Shown one piece after another: positions 43,922 through 53,359 of a stretch of DNA of 64,000 bases. Source of the stretch: UBA2227 sp036677505. GTDB lineage: Bacteria; Bacillota_I; Bacilli_A; Erysipelotrichales; Erysipelotrichaceae. Every line of letters begins with the position of its first letter. Positions within the stretch are counted from its first letter, which is position 1. The notes under the pieces were generated by a model, which was given only the letters and a program-made list of their open reading frames with translations, did no database searches and was not told the DNA's origin. The translations under genes and the position numbers were made by a program. The DNA lies in contig JAVBWK010000011.1 of assembly GCA_036677505.1 (NCBI GenBank), forward strand, positions 21,453-85,452. Reading direction: 5' to 3'.

Positions 43922-46303
43922 ATGCTTGAATTTAGAAACATTAAGAAAACATATCATGTAGGTGGTATTGAAACAAAGGCACTTGATGATATCAGTGTTG
44001 CTTTCCGCGAAAAAGAATTTGTTGCAATTCTTGGTACTAGTGGGTCCGGCAAGACAACGTGCTTGAACATTATTGGTGGATTAGATCATTACGATTCTGG
44101 AGAGTTGACAATTAAGGGGAAGAAGACATCAGATTTTAGTGATCAAGAATGGGATGCTTACCGCAATAACTCAGTTGGGTTTGTATTTCAAAATTATAAT
44201 TTGATTACTCATTTGGGGATCGTTGCAAATGTAGAACTTGGAATGACACTAAGCGGTATCTCAACAGAAGAAAAACATAAAAGAGCACTTGAAGTTTTGG
44301 AGCAGGTTGGACTAAAAGAACATTTGCACAAAAAGCCGAACCAACTATCAGGTGGCCAGATGCAGCGTGTTGCCATAGCCCGAGCACTAGCAAATAATCC
44401 AGAAATCCTATTATGCGATGAGCCTACCGGATCTTTGGATACTGTTACCAGTACGCAAATTATGGACTTGATTAAAAACGTAGCTAACGATCGCCTGGTT
44501 ATTATGGTTACACATAACCCTGAAATCGCAGAGAAATATGCAGACAGGATTGTTCGTTTTCAGGATGGGAAGATTATATCAGACAGTCATCCACATCAGG
44601 AAAGGCCAAAGCCGGATAGTTTTATCCTTAAAAAAACCAGCATGAATTTTCCTACGGCATTAAAACTTTCTTTTAATAATTTAAGAACTAAAAAAGGTAG
44701 GACATTTTTAACGGCACTAGCTTCCAGTATAGGCATCATAGGAATTGCTGTAATTCTCAGCTTGTCTACTGGATTTCAACAACAGATTGATGCTTTTCAG
44801 AGTGATGCTATGTCAGAGTTCCCGATTATAATATCTCAGACGTCAATGCAGCTGAATGCTGAGAATATATCAAGTTTACAGGATAAAATCAAAGACAAGA
44901 TGTTGGGTACGGAGGAATTTGCAGACTCAGATAAAGTGTTTCTTTACGATTCAACAAAAACAACCATTGCTCATAAAAATAAAATAACGGATGAATATAT
45001 GGAATATCTGAATCAAATTGATCCGGAAATATCCAGCAGCATAGGGTATACAAGAATTGTAGGGATGAATATGCTGCGTAAGTTAGATGGGACTGTTATG
45101 CCCGTATCAATAACTAATATAATGGCTTCTATGGGCACGGGAATGGATATTTCCAGTATGTCAAACATGGTAAATATTGCTAGTATGGATGAAATTGGAT
45201 TATCTTCATATCCTGAAAGTTTTCGGGAGGATGAGGAGTCCTATCTTGTAAAAAATTATGATTTACTTGCAGGAAGTTATCCAACAGACCCAACGGAAAT
45301 GGTTCTGGTTGTCGATTCAAAAAACAGAATCGACTATAATAAGCTAAAATCTTTAGGGTTTTACACAGATAATGTTAAAAGCATTGAATTTTTAGATATT
45401 ATCGGTACGGAATTTAAAATAATTTCAAATGATGACTATTATTTTAAAACAGACATGGGAAATTACGTTCCGGGACAAAACTATGAAACAATGTTTGACT
45501 CGAGCAATAGCCTAACCGTGAAAATTGTTGGTGTGGTACGTCAAAAGCAAGATGTTTCTATTGGTATTCTGGGTACTGGAATTGCACATAGTGATTCCCT
45601 ATCTCAAATGATTATTGACGATGCTATTAATTCAGAGATTGTAAAAGCGCAGCAGCAGAGTAATAAAAACGTCATTAGCATGGAAGATATGAATGAAGAG
45701 ACAAAGCAAACTTTCTTATCATATCTCGGTGGCAATCCCACACCGTTTATGGTTATGGTATATCCAGACAATTTTGAGAATAAAGATTCGGTGATTAAGT
45801 ATCTGAATGCTTATAATGAAGGCAAAGAAATTGAAGATCAAGTTTTCTACAATGATTTAGCAGGTAGAATTACAGAACTGACAGGTGGAATCATGGATGC
45901 AATAACTCTTGTACTCATCGCTTTTGCTGCCATATCTCTCGTTGTTAGTCTGATTATGATAAGTATTATAACCTATACTTCTGTATTGGAACGAACAAAA
46001 GAAATTGGGGTACTTAGAGCTTTAGGTGCACGCAAGAAAGATATTACACGAGTATTTGATGCAGAGACTTTCATTTTGGGAATTTTTTCTGGCGTTTTAG
46101 GTGTAGTTATTGCTTGGCTATTAACATTTCCGATTAATACGCTGCTTTATAATTGGACCGAGCTTAGTGGAGTGGCAAGTTTACAGACATATCATGCTGT
46201 TGCATTGGTAGTTGTAAGCACCATCTTAACTGTATTAGGTGGACATATTCCTGCAAGAATGGCTTCTCAAAAGGATGCAGTTGAAGCGTTACGCAGCGAG
46301 TGA
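43922..46303 (+). CDS. ABC transporter with fused ATPase and FtsX-like permease (MacB type)
   Basis: The 793-residue protein has an N-terminal ATPase (Walker A GTSGSGKTT, signature LSGGQMQRVAIARAL, Walker B LLCDEPTGSLDT) of about 225 residues, then a membrane segment, an outer MacB-like domain of about 380 residues and three C-terminal membrane segments with SVLERTKEIGVLRALGARKKDI, typical of FtsX. Such proteins move peptides, drugs or lipoproteins by mechanotransmission. It closes the TetR-DegV cassette, about 50 bases after degV. Confidence 0.92.
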   Translation: MLEFRNIKKTYHVGGIETKALDDISVAFREKEFVAILGTSGSGKTTCLNIIGGLDHYDSGELTIKGKKTSDFSDQEWDAYRNNSVGFVFQNYNLITHLGIVANVELGMTLSGISTEEKHKRALEVLEQVGLKEHLHKKPNQLSGGQMQRVAIARALANNPEILLCDEPTGSLDTVTSTQIMDLIKNVANDRLVIMVTHNPEIAEKYADRIVRFQDGKIISDSHPHQERPKPDSFILKKTSMNFPTALKLSFNNLRTKKGRTFLTALASSIGIIGIAVILSLSTGFQQQIDAFQSDAMSEFPIIISQTSMQLNAENISSLQDKIKDKMLGTEEFADSDKVFLYDSTKTTIAHKNKITDEYMEYLNQIDPEISSSIGYTRIVGMNMLRKLDGTVMPVSITNIMASMGTGMDISSMSNMVNIASMDEIGLSSYPESFREDEESYLVKNYDLLAGSYPTDPTEMVLVVDSKNRIDYNKLKSLGFYTDNVKSIEFLDIIGTEFKIISNDDYYFKTDMGNYVPGQNYETMFDSSNSLTVKIVGVVRQKQDVSIGILGTGIAHSDSLSQMIIDDAINSEIVKAQQQSNKNVISMEDMNEETKQTFLSYLGGNPTPFMVMVYPDNFENKDSVIKYLNAYNEGKEIEDQVFYNDLAGRITELTGGIMDAITLVLIAFAAISLVVSLIMISIITYTSVLERTKEIGVLRALGARKKDITRVFDAETFILGIFSGVLGVVIAWLLTFPINTLLYNWTELSGVASLQTYHAVALVVVSTILTVLGGHIPARMASQKDAVEALRSE

Positions 46304-46308
46304 TCTAT

Positions 46309-46352
46309 ATTTGCCTACAATTACTTTAACATGTGATTATAGGCAAATTTTT
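46309..46352 (+). terminator. Terminator of the TetR-DegV-ABC cassette
   Basis: ATTTGCCTA and TAGGCAAAT form a 9-bp stem around a 22-base loop, followed by T5. It starts six bases after the ABC stop codon. Confidence 0.65.
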
Positions 46353-46621
46353 AACTTGGTAAGATAAATATAATCTAGTATCTAATTTATGTTGTTAGAT
46401 GCATTCAGAAATACATTAGTGATAATATTTCTCTAGGCAAATACTATTTAGACGGAAAGCCCCTAGATCACATGGGATGTACAGATGTAAAAAAAGGAAG
46501 CAGTTATTAAAATAATGTTGATAAGAGTTCATAAAATTATAATAAGTATGTACACAAAAAGCCATAAGGCGTAAGAGACCTTGTATTGGTTATCTGATAC
46601 CGGGTCCCTTTAAATCTATCT

Positions 46622-46648
46622 AACTTCGGTACTTACCGGAGTTTTTTT
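46622..46648 (+). terminator. Terminator-like hairpin before the late genes
   Basis: CTTCGGTACTTACCGGAG folds into a 7-bp stem with a small loop and is followed by T7. It stands some 35 bases before the terminase-region HTH gene and could separate the cassette from late transcription or be an antitermination point. Confidence 0.6.
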
Positions 46649-46679
46649 ATATGCTAATTTAAAACTATAGAGGTATGAA

Positions 46680-47126
46680 ATGGCGAAGAGTAAATGGGAT
46701 CAAGTCCAATCAAAGATACATCTTGTCGAAAAGTGGGCAAGAGATGGTTTGCGTGAAGATCAGATCGCTAAAAACCTAGGTATATCAGTTACCACTTTGG
46801 AAGTTTATAAGAAACAATATCCGGAGGTTGTTAAGGCTTTAAAAAAGGGGAAGGAAACCCTAATCACCGAATTAGAGAATGCTCTCATCAAGAAAGCCTT
46901 GGGATATGAATATGAAGAGAAGAAAGTCTATACCAAAAATGAGAACGGAAATACCGTTACCTATACCGAGATAACTAAAAAACATCAGCCACCAGATACT
47001 GGAGCACTGTTTGGTTTGCTGAAGAATAAAGATCCACAAAACTATGCGGACAATCCTCAGATGTTGCAGCTGAAGAGACAAGAGCTGGAGCTACGGGAAC
47101 GCTTAGCGAAAGCTGAGGAGTGGTAA
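46680..47126 (+). CDS. Phage HTH protein of terminase-small-subunit type
   Basis: The 148-residue protein has an HTH (WDQVQSKIHLVEKWARDGLREDQIAKNLGISVTTLEVYKKQYPEV), the ENALIKKALGYEYEEKKVYT segment and a helical tail with PPDTGALFGLLKNKDPQNYAD. Proteins of this type are usually called phage terminase small subunit or HTH regulator. A separate P27-like gene downstream also fits as small terminase, so its role is open. It overlaps the next gene (TAATG). A fossil copy starts at 17598. Confidence 0.7.
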   Translation: MAKSKWDQVQSKIHLVEKWARDGLREDQIAKNLGISVTTLEVYKKQYPEVVKALKKGKETLITELENALIKKALGYEYEEKKVYTKNENGNTVTYTEITKKHQPPDTGALFGLLKNKDPQNYADNPQMLQLKRQELELRERLAKAEEW

Positions 47127-47839
47127 TGAGCAAATATCAAACCATATCGGACTTCTATAAGAGTCATGAGTGGAGAAGCTTACGACAGACCTTGATGATC
47201 CAGCGAAGCCATCCGGCAAAAGGGCTGCTGTGTGAGCACTGTAAAGAAGTGATCCTAAAAGACATTGACTGTATAGCACACCATATCAAAGAACTAACAT
47301 CCTCCAATGTCCATGATTCCACCATCGCATTGAACCCAGGCAATATCCTGTTGCTTCATCATCGATGTCACAATGCCATCCATGAACGATTCGGATATAC
47401 ATCTGTACAAAAGATCTTTATCGTCTATGGTCCACCGTTATCCGGTAAGACCACCTATGTTCGAGCAAGTAAAGGACGTAGAGACATTGTTCTTGATCTC
47501 GATGAACTGTATCGAGCCATCACGTTGTTACCACCGTATGACAAGCCAACGGAACTGGCACTAAATATCTTCCAGCTAAGAGATGTCTTGCTGGATCAAA
47601 TCAAAACAAGAACCGGCAAGTGGTCTCAAGCGTGGATCATCGGTGGCTATCCCAACTTCGTGGAGAGAGAACGACTCGCACAACAACTCGGTGCGGAGAT
47701 CATCTTCATCGAAGCAAGCCAAGAAGAATGTATCCAACGATTACTACAAGACAGGGATAAACAGTTTGTCCAACAGGACTGGCTGAACTATATCCACGAT
47801 TGGTTCCTGAAGTTCTCTCCGACTCCCCCCCCGGTCTGA
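47126..47839 (+). CDS. HNH endonuclease fused to a P-loop kinase-like domain
   Basis: The 237-residue protein starts with an HNH nuclease (FYKSHEWRSLRQTL, CEHC...HHIKEL, NPGNILLLHHRCHNAIHER), the form used with terminase in HK97-like packaging. Directly after residue 95 comes a P-loop domain: FIVYGPPLSGKTTYV (Walker A), DIVLDLDELYRAI, and EIIFIEASQEECIQRLLQDRDK (kinase-like lid). The fusion is unusual. The C-terminus ends in SPTPPPV next to a C8 run. A fossil of both domains lies at 17680-17985. Confidence 0.85.
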   Translation: MSKYQTISDFYKSHEWRSLRQTLMIQRSHPAKGLLCEHCKEVILKDIDCIAHHIKELTSSNVHDSTIALNPGNILLLHHRCHNAIHERFGYTSVQKIFIVYGPPLSGKTTYVRASKGRRDIVLDLDELYRAITLLPPYDKPTELALNIFQLRDVLLDQIKTRTGKWSQAWIIGGYPNFVERERLAQQLGAEIIFIEASQEECIQRLLQDRDKQFVQQDWLNYIHDWFLKFSPTPPPV

Positions 47840-47974
47840 ATTTCAGGAAACCGAATCGGGAACTGGAGAGGGGACATCAGATGCACGCAAACCGAAATTT
47901 TGACATTTCCTCCCTAGTTTTCGAAAAAACCGTGAAAGAAAAAGAGAACTAAGAAACTTCCGGAAAGGATGGAC

Positions 47975-48304
47975 ATGACTGAGCTAGAAAAACTAAAAGA
48001 AATCTTCCAGAAAGTCGACCCCGACAAGCAGAAGCTGGTGGAGAACCTACTCTGTGATGCGGCCTTTCTATCCGAGCAAAACGAAGAGCTACGCAAAGCG
48101 ATTGCTCAAACCGGGATGGTCAAGTTTCACCCCACCAACCCCAACTTACAAAAACCAACGGAAGCTGCGAAGCAGTATCTACGCAATTTACAAACCTACT
48201 CCGTTGTAATCAAAACCCTCAACAACATATTCACGAAGAATTCCATCGAAGAAGAAGATGCTTTCGAGCAGTTTCTTCATCAGCCGTTGGATGATGGTTC
48301 GTGA
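47975..48304 (+). CDS. Small terminase subunit, P27-like
   Basis: The 109-residue protein is helical (LEKLKEIFQKVDPDKQKLVENLLCDAAFLSEQNEELRKAI) and has TEAAKQYLRNLQTYSVVIKTL, the P27-like pattern. It lies directly before and overlaps (ATGA-like) the large terminase gene. ATG 47975 has GGAAAGG six bases upstream; the ATG at 47969 abuts that site. Confidence 0.65.
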   Translation: MTELEKLKEIFQKVDPDKQKLVENLLCDAAFLSEQNEELRKAIAQTGMVKFHPTNPNLQKPTEAAKQYLRNLQTYSVVIKTLNNIFTKNSIEEEDAFEQFLHQPLDDGS

Positions 48305-49944
48305 GTTATCTTGAGCAATATGTAACCGCTGTTAAGGCCGGTGAGATCATCATCGGCCAAGAACTTACTACGGTATTGATGCAGTTAATCCATGACTTGC
48401 AGGATGAACGTTACTTCTACGATACCAAACGAGCCCACCGACGAATCGCCTTTATCGAACGATTCTGTAAACATACCAAGTCTCCGTTTCATGGAAAACC
48501 CTTCTTGTTGGAACTATGGGAAAAAGCCTTCATCGAAGTGGTCTATGGTTTCATTCGACGATCGACCGGCAAGCGACGATTCAAACGAGTCATCCTGCTG
48601 ATCAGTCGTAAGAATGGTAAATCCACATTGACCGCAGCCCTAGCATTTACCGAATTAATGATGGGAAGTGGTGGAGCGGATATCGTTTGTTCCTCCAATG
48701 ACGATGCCCAGGCATCGATTATCTTTCTAGAAATCGGTGCGATGCGAGAGATGTTTGACCCCACAAGCAAACGAACACACAAGAACTTGCGTTGGATCAT
48801 CAACAAGAAAAATCGGAGCAAGGTCTTCAAACTCTCCGAGAAGACACAAAACAAAGAAGGCTACAACATCGAGTTTGGTATTCTGGATGAGTCTCATGAG
48901 ATGAAAGATAACTCGATTGCTAAACCGATCGAGCAATCGCAATCCACCAAAGAAGAACCCTTATTCGTCAACATCACCACCGAGGGATTCATCAATGATG
49001 GTTATTTGGATCGAGAACTTCAGTATGCTCGAAGAGTCATACAAGGGGAATATGAAGATGACACCTTGTTGGCTTGGTTGTATACCCAGGATAGTGAAGC
49101 GGAAGTCTGGCAGGATGAATCCAGCTGGAGCAAGTCCAATCCATCCCTGGGAATCATCAAGAAAAAAGATTATTTACGAGAACAAATCCGAAAAGCACGT
49201 TTGGACAAAGGCGATCGGATGTATGTACTAGCAAAAGACTTCAATATCAAGCAAAACAATGCAGAAGCTTGGTTGATGGAACAAGACTACAACTACTCGG
49301 CAAAGTTTCGGATGGAAGACTTCATCGGATGCATTGCCTTAGGTGCTGTCGACTTATCCGAAACAACGGACTTAACGTGTGCGAAGGTCCTATTGATGAA
49401 AAAAGGGGACCCGACCAAATACATTGCGACTCGCTACTTTATCCCAGAAAGCAAAGTCAAACTCGGAGCCATCGAAGATAAAAAAGACTACCTCGCGTGG
49501 GCTAAGGAAGGATTAATTGAAATTACAGAAGGCAACGAAGTCGATCTTTCCAAGGTGGCCAAGTGGTTTCTCGATTTATTCAAGCAATACAAGATCCGGA
49601 CGTACCGTACCGGTTATGACAATCGCTTTGCCAAGACCTGGTTGAGTGCGATGGAAGGTTATGGACTGGATACGGAACGAGTGGATCAAAGTCGATTCAT
49701 TCTCTCTAATCCAATGAAACTATTGGAAGCGGACTTGAAATCACGACTAGTAAATTATAACGATCATCCCATCGATCGCTGGTGTTTAAGCAATACCTCG
49801 ATCAAGATTGATAACTTGGGACTGGTGATGCCGGTCAAAGTTAATGATATCCGTAATCGACGCATCGATGGTGCAGTGACGATGATCATTCTGTATGCGA
49901 TGTGGCAACGCTATCGAACGGAGTTTCTGGAAATGTTGAGGTGA
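48301..49944 (+). CDS. terL: Terminase large subunit
   Basis: The 547-residue protein has the Terminase_1 form: Walker A SRKNGKST at 102-109, Walker B FGILDESH near 192-199, ITTEG coupling motif and a RuvC-like nuclease starting AVDLSETTDLT. It cuts phage DNA and drives it into the prohead. It starts with GTG and overlaps the small terminase gene. Confidence 0.93.
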   Translation: MSYLEQYVTAVKAGEIIIGQELTTVLMQLIHDLQDERYFYDTKRAHRRIAFIERFCKHTKSPFHGKPFLLELWEKAFIEVVYGFIRRSTGKRRFKRVILLISRKNGKSTLTAALAFTELMMGSGGADIVCSSNDDAQASIIFLEIGAMREMFDPTSKRTHKNLRWIINKKNRSKVFKLSEKTQNKEGYNIEFGILDESHEMKDNSIAKPIEQSQSTKEEPLFVNITTEGFINDGYLDRELQYARRVIQGEYEDDTLLAWLYTQDSEAEVWQDESSWSKSNPSLGIIKKKDYLREQIRKARLDKGDRMYVLAKDFNIKQNNAEAWLMEQDYNYSAKFRMEDFIGCIALGAVDLSETTDLTCAKVLLMKKGDPTKYIATRYFIPESKVKLGAIEDKKDYLAWAKEGLIEITEGNEVDLSKVAKWFLDLFKQYKIRTYRTGYDNRFAKTWLSAMEGYGLDTERVDQSRFILSNPMKLLEADLKSRLVNYNDHPIDRWCLSNTSIKIDNLGLVMPVKVNDIRNRRIDGAVTMIILYAMWQRYRTEFLEMLR

Positions 49945-49948
49945 AACA

Positions 49949-51208
49949 ATGGGATGGTTTGATTCCGTCAAAGGCATGTTTAATAAACCCAAAGAGGGAA
50001 TCTCCCAGTTGGCAATGGTCAATGGAAATACCCCCATCTATTCTCAGTTTGGACAAAGTGTCTTTGCCAGTGATGTCGTCCAACAAGCCCTGGGATGTAT
50101 TGCCCAGGAAATCAGTAAACTGACTCCCAAGCATGTGCGCTTTGATCGAAAAGGGCTACAGACGACTGTGATTGGACCGCTCAATGACTTGTTGGAGTAT
50201 GGACCCAATGAATGGATGACCACCAAAGATTTTCTTGAGAAAATCACCTGGCAGCTGTTTCTTAACTACAATGTCTTCCTCTTGCCCCTAAAAGAAGAGT
50301 CACCCAGTGAAGGTGGAGTCCCTCGGATCCGTGCAATATATCCACTAGAACCCCAACAAGTAAGCTTCGTCATTGATGGCCAAAACGAGTTGTTTGTGGA
50401 AATGATTTTTGCCAACATGGAGAAGCTGACCCTACGATATGCTGATTTGATTCATTGGCGGTATCGCTATTCGGTCAATCCATTTATGGGTGGTAACCTC
50501 AATGGCCAACCGGATCAATCAGCGTTATTACAAACGGTCGATATCAACCATAAGTTGCTTCAATCCATCGAAAAATCCGTCAACTCCTCCATGCAGATAT
50601 ACGGAGTCATGAAATACAACACGATTTTGGATGAGGATCATATGAAGGCAGAGATTCTGCGCTTTGAGAAGATGCTCTCCGAAAATAAAAACGGGATCAT
50701 CGGAGCAGACTTGAAATCGGAGTATATCCAAATCAAACCGGATCCCAAAATGGTCGATACCGATACCCTGGCCTTTATAGATTCAAAGATCCTTCGTCAT
50801 TATGGCGTTCCCTTACCGATACTGACCGGAGACTTTACCCCCGAGCAATATCAAGCCTTCTATGAAAAGACCCTTGAACCACTGATCAACTCCCTCAATC
50901 AAGTCTTTACCAAAAGTCTCTTCTCGATGCGAGAACTTCAGTTTGGTAATAAAGTCGTCTTCTATGCCAACAACTTATTGTACATGGCCCTTGATAAACG
51001 AGTAGCTGTTGGGGAACTTCTAGGAAATCGCGGAGCTCTGACCAACAACGAATTGCTTGCCCTCTTTGGGTATCCACCCTATGAAGAAGGCAATACCCGA
51101 TTGATGTCCCTCAACTATGTCGATGTGTCCATCGCAAAACAGGTCCAGATGAGTCTACCGAAAAGCAGTGAGGAGGAAAACGATGACCCACAGCCTACCC
51201 CAAAATAA
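49949..51208 (+). CDS. HK97-family portal protein
   Basis: The 419-residue protein matches phage portal PF04860: FGQSVFASDVVQQALGCIAQEISKL, PNEWMTTKDFLEKITWQLFLNYNVF, and YGVPLPILTGDFTPEQYQAFYEKTLEPLINSLNQ. It forms the DNA entry ring at one capsid vertex. It follows terL after four bases and overlaps the protease gene by 26 bases. Confidence 0.93.
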   Translation: MGWFDSVKGMFNKPKEGISQLAMVNGNTPIYSQFGQSVFASDVVQQALGCIAQEISKLTPKHVRFDRKGLQTTVIGPLNDLLEYGPNEWMTTKDFLEKITWQLFLNYNVFLLPLKEESPSEGGVPRIRAIYPLEPQQVSFVIDGQNELFVEMIFANMEKLTLRYADLIHWRYRYSVNPFMGGNLNGQPDQSALLQTVDINHKLLQSIEKSVNSSMQIYGVMKYNTILDEDHMKAEILRFEKMLSENKNGIIGADLKSEYIQIKPDPKMVDTDTLAFIDSKILRHYGVPLPILTGDFTPEQYQAFYEKTLEPLINSLNQVFTKSLFSMRELQFGNKVVFYANNLLYMALDKRVAVGELLGNRGALTNNELLALFGYPPYEEGNTRLMSLNYVDVSIAKQVQMSLPKSSEEENDDPQPTPK

Positions 51209-51818
51209 CCAACCGATTTGTCGATCGTATCTCTCCGACTTTACCCTCGAGGGGGATAAAGTCACCGGATTGGCTGCAGTCGTTGAGAGTCGAACCAACA
51301 TCGGGAATCTGTTTATCGAAGTGATCGAGCGAGGAGCCTTCGACTCCACCGATTTGACGGATGTTCTCTTCTTCGTCAATCATGACATGAGCAAGATCCC
51401 GCTAGCACGCAGCCGTCGCAACAATGGCAATAGCACGATGCGACTAAGCGTTGATGAGCGAGGATTGAATATGGAAGCCACCTTGGATATTGATTCCAAT
51501 GCCGAAGCGAAAGCGTTGGTTTCGGCCATCAAGCGCAACGATATTACCGGGATGTCTTTTCTCTTTACTGTCAAAGAAGACAGCTGGGAGAATCTCAATT
51601 CGGATCTACCCACGCGTCGGATCAAGAAGATTGGCCGGGTGCGAGAGGTATCCGCAGTCAACTTTCCAGCATACCCACAAACGGAGATTCATGCACGCGA
51701 CACCGATTCTTTGGAGAAAGAACGGTGGGTATTACAGAATGCCCGTGCCCAAGGAGTGGATACTCAACAACGCTGTGAGATGTGGCGTTTAAGAAATGCC
51801 ATCTTAGCCAAGAAATGA
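51183..51818 (+). CDS. Prohead protease
   Basis: The 211-residue protein has the HK97 prohead protease (PF04586) pattern: GLAAVVESRTNIG, FIEVIERGAFD, VLFFVNHDMSKIPLARSRRN with the catalytic His, and ITGMSFLFT with the catalytic Ser. ATG 51183 has AGGAGG before it. It trims the scaffold part of the capsid protein during maturation. Confidence 0.92.
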   Translation: MTHSLPQNNQPICRSYLSDFTLEGDKVTGLAAVVESRTNIGNLFIEVIERGAFDSTDLTDVLFFVNHDMSKIPLARSRRNNGNSTMRLSVDERGLNMEATLDIDSNAEAKALVSAIKRNDITGMSFLFTVKEDSWENLNSDLPTRRIKKIGRVREVSAVNFPAYPQTEIHARDTDSLEKERWVLQNARAQGVDTQQRCEMWRLRNAILAKK

Positions 51819-51824
51819 GGAACC

Positions 51825-53057
51825 ATGAATAAAGAAAAACTGAATGAATTGCTCAAAGCAAAACAGATGAAAATCGATGAACTGGTGGCCCGTTCCAATG
51901 GGAGTGAGGCCGTCGAAGAGTTGCGTTCGATCCATCAAGAGATGACGGATGTCAAAAAAGAGTTGGAAGAGTTGCGAAGCTTGCTCAACGACATCGAAGC
52001 GGAGGAAGCTCGACAAAAAACCAAGTCAACCGTCTTGGCCAGCTATGGCGTGAAAAAGGAAGAACAGCTTCACACGCGCCAACAAGAATCCCCGGAAGAA
52101 GAAAAACGAGCTGAGGAGTTCGTCAAATCCAACAAGCTGTCCATCTCAGTGGATGAAGTCCGCGCGATCACCATTGGATCCGGCAACTTGATTTCACCTA
52201 AACCGATTCAAACCAGTATCAATGAGAAGTTCAATGAAGTCTCTTCCATCATTGAACAAGTCAATACGGTATCCGCGGAACGGATGGGGGAATACGAAGT
52301 ACCTTTTGTGGTGGGATATAGCGAAGGTGGTATCACGACGGAAGGCAATGATTATTCCGATGGTGAACCGGTCTTTGACTATGCATCCATCAAGCCGGTT
52401 AAAATCACGATTTATACCGAAGTCTCGGAAGAAGTTACCAAGCTGACTCCGGTTCAATACTTGGCGAAGGTACGTCAAGCAGCGCTCATTGCCCTACGCA
52501 AGAAAGTCGCTAAGCTGATCCCATTGGGAAATCCAGCCGCAACCCCAGCCGAAATCACCGGGATCATCAACGCACCGGCCATTACCGATGGCGCGCTGGA
52601 AATCACAGCCATCGATGAGTCGACCCTTCGCACCATCGCGATGTCGTATGGGGGTGATGAAAACGTGGTTGGCAATGCGATCCTGTTGCTCAATAAAGCA
52701 GACTTGATTGCCTTTGGAGATGTTCGTGGTGCGGATAAAAAGTCCGTGTATGAGATCACTCCGGATGTTTCTAATCCCAATGCCGGGATCATCAAAGAAG
52801 GCGGATTATCGGTTCGATACATCATCAATAGTGCCTTAAAAGCGCTATCCGTCGCTACGACCCCTGCCACCACTACCTGTATGATCTATGGAACCCCCAA
52901 TGCTTATGAGCTGGCGCTCTTTAGCCAGTATGAAATCAAGGTCTCTGAAGATGCCGCATTTAAGAAGGGCATGTTGGCGGTCAAAGGCAGTGTCTTTGTC
53001 GGTGGTAATGTTGTCAGCGCCAATGGCTTTGTCTTAATCGAGAAGAAAGCCACCTAA
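51825..53057 (+). CDS. HK97-type major capsid protein
   Basis: The 410-residue protein has an N-terminal coiled-coil delta domain (about 1-90, ELLKAKQMKIDELVAR to LLNDIEAEEARQKT), the scaffold that the protease removes, and an HK97 fold part (ISPKPIQTSINEKFNEVSSIIEQVNTV, VPFVVGYSEGG, KITIYTEVSEEVTKL, AFKKGMLAVKGSVFVGGNVV). It builds the icosahedral shell. Confidence 0.93.
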   Translation: MNKEKLNELLKAKQMKIDELVARSNGSEAVEELRSIHQEMTDVKKELEELRSLLNDIEAEEARQKTKSTVLASYGVKKEEQLHTRQQESPEEEKRAEEFVKSNKLSISVDEVRAITIGSGNLISPKPIQTSINEKFNEVSSIIEQVNTVSAERMGEYEVPFVVGYSEGGITTEGNDYSDGEPVFDYASIKPVKITIYTEVSEEVTKLTPVQYLAKVRQAALIALRKKVAKLIPLGNPAATPAEITGIINAPAITDGALEITAIDESTLRTIAMSYGGDENVVGNAILLLNKADLIAFGDVRGADKKSVYEITPDVSNPNAGIIKEGGLSVRYIINSALKALSVATTPATTTCMIYGTPNAYELALFSQYEIKVSEDAAFKKGMLAVKGSVFVGGNVVSANGFVLIEKKAT

Positions 53058-53071
53058 AAAGGAAGTAACTC

Positions 53072-53359
53072 ATGACGGAAGCTGAGCTGCTAATTGAAGT
53101 CAAAAAAGGATTGGGTGTGACCGGAACCTATCAAGATAGCACCGTACAAAGACATCTCAACGATGTCAAAGCGTACTGTTTATCGGCTGGAGTAACACCT
53201 GAGGTCTTAAACAGTGATGCTTCTGTCGGTTGTTTGATTCGAGGAGTGGCGGATAGTTGGACACAAGAAAGTGGCAAGACGCAATTCAGTTTGATGTTTA
53301 TGCAACGACTGGTTCAATTGATTGCTCAATCTCATGTGCAGGAGGAATCCAGTGGCTAA
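53072..53359 (+). CDS. Head-tail connector protein (gp6-like)
   Basis: The 95-residue helical protein (EAELLIEVKKGLGVTGTYQD, LNDVKAYCLSAGV, GCLIRGVADSWTQESGKTQFS) has the size and place of HK97 gp6/PF05135 connectors that attach below the portal. It overlaps the next gene by eight bases. Confidence 0.8.
   Translation: MTEAELLIEVKKGLGVTGTYQDSTVQRHLNDVKAYCLSAGVTPEVLNSDASVGCLIRGVADSWTQESGKTQFSLMFMQRLVQLIAQSHVQEESSG

Larger units (their letters stand above)
46304..46679. other. Gap between the ABC cassette and the phage late genes
   Basis: It holds two terminator hairpins and, between them, a short open frame (46379-46510) without a start or ribosome binding site, whose translation KYISDNISLGKYYLDGKPLD followed by HMGCTDVKKGSSY looks coding and may be the tail of a lost gene. 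Phage-like sequence resumes near 46,560. Confidence 0.45.

Noticed and set aside
46560..46650. A possible tRNA before the late genes
   Set aside because: The stretch folds only into one terminator-like hairpin; no acceptor, anticodon and T arms can be paired.
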